Assembly (NCBI RefSeq): GCF_029931775.1 | Contig: NC_079328.1 | Coordinates: 12,204,501-12,268,500 of the forward strand | Direction: 5' to 3' | From: Euleptes europaea | Lineage: Eukaryota; Chordata; Lepidosauria; Squamata; Sphaerodactylidae | Length of the DNA: 64,000 nt | Shown here: positions 61,718 through 64,000 of the stretch, piece by piece | Position numbering within the stretch: the first letter of the stretch is position 1 | How the letters are laid out: each line of letters opens with the position of its first letter | Translations under genes and position numbers: made by a program | Notes under the pieces: generated by a model | The model's input: the letters and a program-made list of their open reading frames with translations, nothing else | Told to the model about the DNA's origin: nothing | The model's database searches: none

Positions 61718-63650
61718 CATAGAATCATAGAGTTATGAGGGACCACCAGGGTCATCAAGTCCAACCCCCTGCACAATGCAGGAAATTCACAACTATCTCC
61801 CCACACACACACACCCCTAGTGACCAGAAGATGGCCAAGATGCCCTCCCTCTCATCATCTGCCTAAGGTCATAGAATCAGCATTGCTGACAGATGACCTC
61901 TTCTTAAAAACCTCCAGGGAAGGAGAGCTCACCACCTCCCGAGGAAGCCTGTTCCACCGAGGAACCGCTCTAACTGTTAGAAAATTCTTCCTAATGTCTA
62001 GACGGAAACTCTTTTGATTTAATTTCAACCTGTTGGTTCTGGTCCGACCTTCTTGGATCCTCCTTTTTCCCCTTCTTGAAGATGGGGACAACATTTGCCC
62101 GCCTCCAGTCTTCTGGCACCTCACCTGTTTGCCAAGACTTTTCAAAAATAATGGACAAAGGTTCAGAAATTACATCTGCAAGTTCTTTGAGTACCCTTGA
62201 GTGCAATTCATCTGGCCCAGAGGATTTTGTTTCATTTAAAGAAATCAGGTGTTGGTGTACTGTGTGTGTGTGTGTGTGTAAAGTGCCGTCAAGTCACAGC
62301 CGACTTATGGCGACCCCTTTTGGGGGGTTTTCATGGCAAGAGGCTAACAGAGGTGGTTTGCCAGTGCCTTCCTCTGCATAGCAACCCTGGACTTCCTTGG
62401 TGGTCTCCCATCCAAATACTAACCAGGGCTGACCCTGCTTAGCTTCTGAGATCTGACGAGATCAGGCTAGCCTGGGCCATCCAGGTCAGGGCGTTGGTGT
62501 AGTACCCCAATGCCAATTCTAGGCTGCAAATCCCTTCCCTCATCACATGTTCTGTTTATGCCATGTTGAGCACCACTTCCCTCACGAGAAAAGACTGAGG
62601 AAAGTAGGAATTGAGGAGTTCTGCCCTCTCTTCATCTCCTGTTACAATTTCACTTTCTGGTCCACGCAATGTGCTTATCTTGTCCTTGTTCTTACTCTTA
62701 CTCTGTACATAGGAAAAGAACCCTTTTTTGTTGCATTTAGCATATCTTGCTAGCCTAAGTTCATACTGAGCTTTAGCTTTCCTAACACTATCCCTACGAG
62801 CACTAGTTATTTATTTATATTCCTCTTTGGTTATAAGGCCCTCCTTCCATTTCCTAAATGAGTCTTTTTTATTTCTCAACTCTTTAAAAAGCTGTTTATG
62901 GAGCCACCCTGGCCTCTTTAGGCTTCTCCCATTTTTCTTTCTCATAGGAATGGTTTGGGATTGCGCCTTCAGTATTTCATTTTTAAGAAATGCCCACCCT
63001 TCTTGAACTCCCTTCTCCTTAAGTATTTCTGACCATGGGATTCTACCTAGCATAAGTTTAAGTTGGTTAAAATTTGCTCTTTTAAAGTCCAACCTATATG
63101 TCTGACTACGTACAGGTTTTCCTTTCCCCAAGATTGTAAATTCCAAGAGTACATGGTCACTACTACCCAGGGTGCCTACTACTTTAACCTCATCGACCAG
63201 TTCTTCCCTGTTGGTGAGAATCAAGTCTAAGATAGCAGGCCCCCTTGTTTCCCTGTCCACTTTCTGGAATAGGAAGTTGTCAGCCAGACAAGTCAGGAAT
63301 TTATTGGATCTTGCATTTTTAGCAGCATTGGACTTCCAACAGATATACAGGTAATTAAAATCTCCCATGACCACCATGTCCCGTCTCTTTGAGAACTTTG
63401 TGATCTGGTATAGGAGCATCCCATCCAAGTCCTCTGCCTGGTTTGGTGGTCGATAGCAGACCCCCACCATAATATCACAATTATTTCTTATTCCTTTTAT
63501 GTTTACCCATAGAGTCTCGACTGCACTACCATGCTCAGATTCATGTACTTCTTCACAAGCGTACACATCTTTGACATACAGTGCTACTCCTCCCCCCTTC
63601 CTTATCTGTCTATCCATTTTAATTGTGTCGGCACAATGTAATTGTGTCAG
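61718..63650 (-). mobile_element. CR1 LINE with endonuclease region kept and RT core deleted
   Basis: On the minus strand the order is: AP-type endonuclease (62,811 to about 63,620: GGGVALYVKDVY, GVCYRPPNQAEDL, VVMGDFNYLYICWK, LILTNREELVDEV, LGSSDHVLLEFTI); a linker and RT start at 62,060-62,810 (LKELADVISEPLSIIFEKSW, VPEDWRRANVVPIFKKG); then, after an internal deletion at about 62,053, the ORF2 C-terminus (RTRTNRLKLNQ, LDIRKNFLTVRAVPRWNRL). The 3' UTR ends CATAGAATCATAGAG in inverse. The RT catalytic core is absent. A 5S SINE is inserted at 62,260-62,492. About one-third to half of a full CR1 is represented. Confidence 0.93.
62260..62492 (-). repeat. 5S-rRNA-derived SINE nested in CR1
   Basis: On the minus strand: head CCCTGACCTGGATGGCCCAG, GATCTCGTCAGATCTCAGAA, GCTAAGCAGGGTCAGCCC (clear 5S promoter region), tail GGGTCGCCATAAGTCGGCTG, TGACTTGACGGCACTTTACA, then (CA)n. 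Flanked by gttggtgta at 62,251-62,259 and 62,493-62,501. Confidence 0.95.
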
Positions 63651-63738
63651 CACGGCCTCATGCGCAATCCTTGCTCCTGAGCCGGCCAATGGATTGCCGG
63701 GCAATTGCCTGCCAGTCCAAGCAGCCTGGCAACCCTAA
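63651..63738. repeat. hAT TAGGGTTGCC-family end fragment
   Basis: Ends CAGCCTGGCAACCCTAAT, the usual family terminus, and abuts the 5' side of the CR1 fragment. The other end was not found. Confidence 0.55.
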
Positions 63739-64000
63739 TTATCCAGTGGCTTGGTTGGGGTTTGCCGACTCTCTCACTGTAGCACAGTTCCTTCCTGCAC
63801 CTTTGTAAGAACTCCTCGGTGCCCAACTGGAAAAAAAAGAAGAATTTCTGGGAATGCTTTTCAACTCAACCGGACAGAAGGATGGAGTCATTATCACATA
63901 AAGGCATCAAAGGTTAACATGACAAAGCTATAGTGTTATTCCATGAGAACCCGATCTCAGCAAGGTCAGTGAAGAATACCGGTAATGGTTCTTTACAACT
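63739..64000. other. Unassigned window end
   Basis: Nothing recognised. Confidence 0.45.

Noticed and set aside
62393-62492. 5S rRNA gene (also at 14,916 and 59,640-59,738)
   Set aside because: Only the internal-promoter part of 5S is present, diverged and fused to a SINE body with a Bov-B-like tail.

Overview
The window looks like squamate reptile genomic DNA, with no recognisable complete host protein-coding gene. The evidence is Sauria-type SINEs with their GTGGCTCAGTGG head, CR1 LINE 3' ends with ATTCTATG tails, 5S-rRNA-headed SINEs with a Bov-B-like tail, a tRNA SINE of the GTGGTGTAGTGGTTAAGAG type present in about a dozen copies, and many short hAT-type elements with exact 8-bp target-site duplications. 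A gecko-like lineage is possible, but that is only a guess.

Layout. 0-7.4 kb: old repeats, a probable remnant of a second DIRS-type element (1.24-1.78 kb), and a CR1 copy interrupted twice (6.06-6.98 kb). 7.47-13.22 kb: a structurally whole-looking DIRS-type tyrosine-recombinase retrotransposon on the minus strand, with inverted terminal repeats, an internal complementary region, a gag-like region, RT-RNase H and a tyrosine recombinase. 13.2-43.9 kb: non-coding DNA with dense SINE, CR1 and hAT insertions. This part includes a Tigger-like element split by a LINE that is itself split by a SINE (26.3-27.5 kb), and two copies of a SINE-plus-flank segment 13 kb apart (23.0 and 36.2 kb). 43.95-46.65 kb: a very GC-rich CpG island with G-quadruplex-type runs, the best candidate in the window for a host promoter or first exon. 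A near-consensus minus-strand splice donor lies at about 44,917, but the gene cannot be named. 46.95-47.66 kb: an unusual array of a 60-bp repeat that folds back on itself and is bounded by an imperfect 12-bp direct repeat. 47.7-64 kb: more SINEs and hAT elements, a 180-bp fold-back element inside a SINE, nested hAT elements at 60.5-61.0 kb, and a CR1 element (61.7-63.65 kb) that keeps its endonuclease part but has lost the RT core.

Functional picture: apart from the CpG island, nearly everything identifiable is mobile-element sequence. LINE enzymes (CR1, Bov-B-like) probably moved the SINEs that share their tails, and unseen hAT transposases moved the short elements. The long reading frames in the CpG island and in the 60-bp array are products of base composition or periodicity and are not called as genes.
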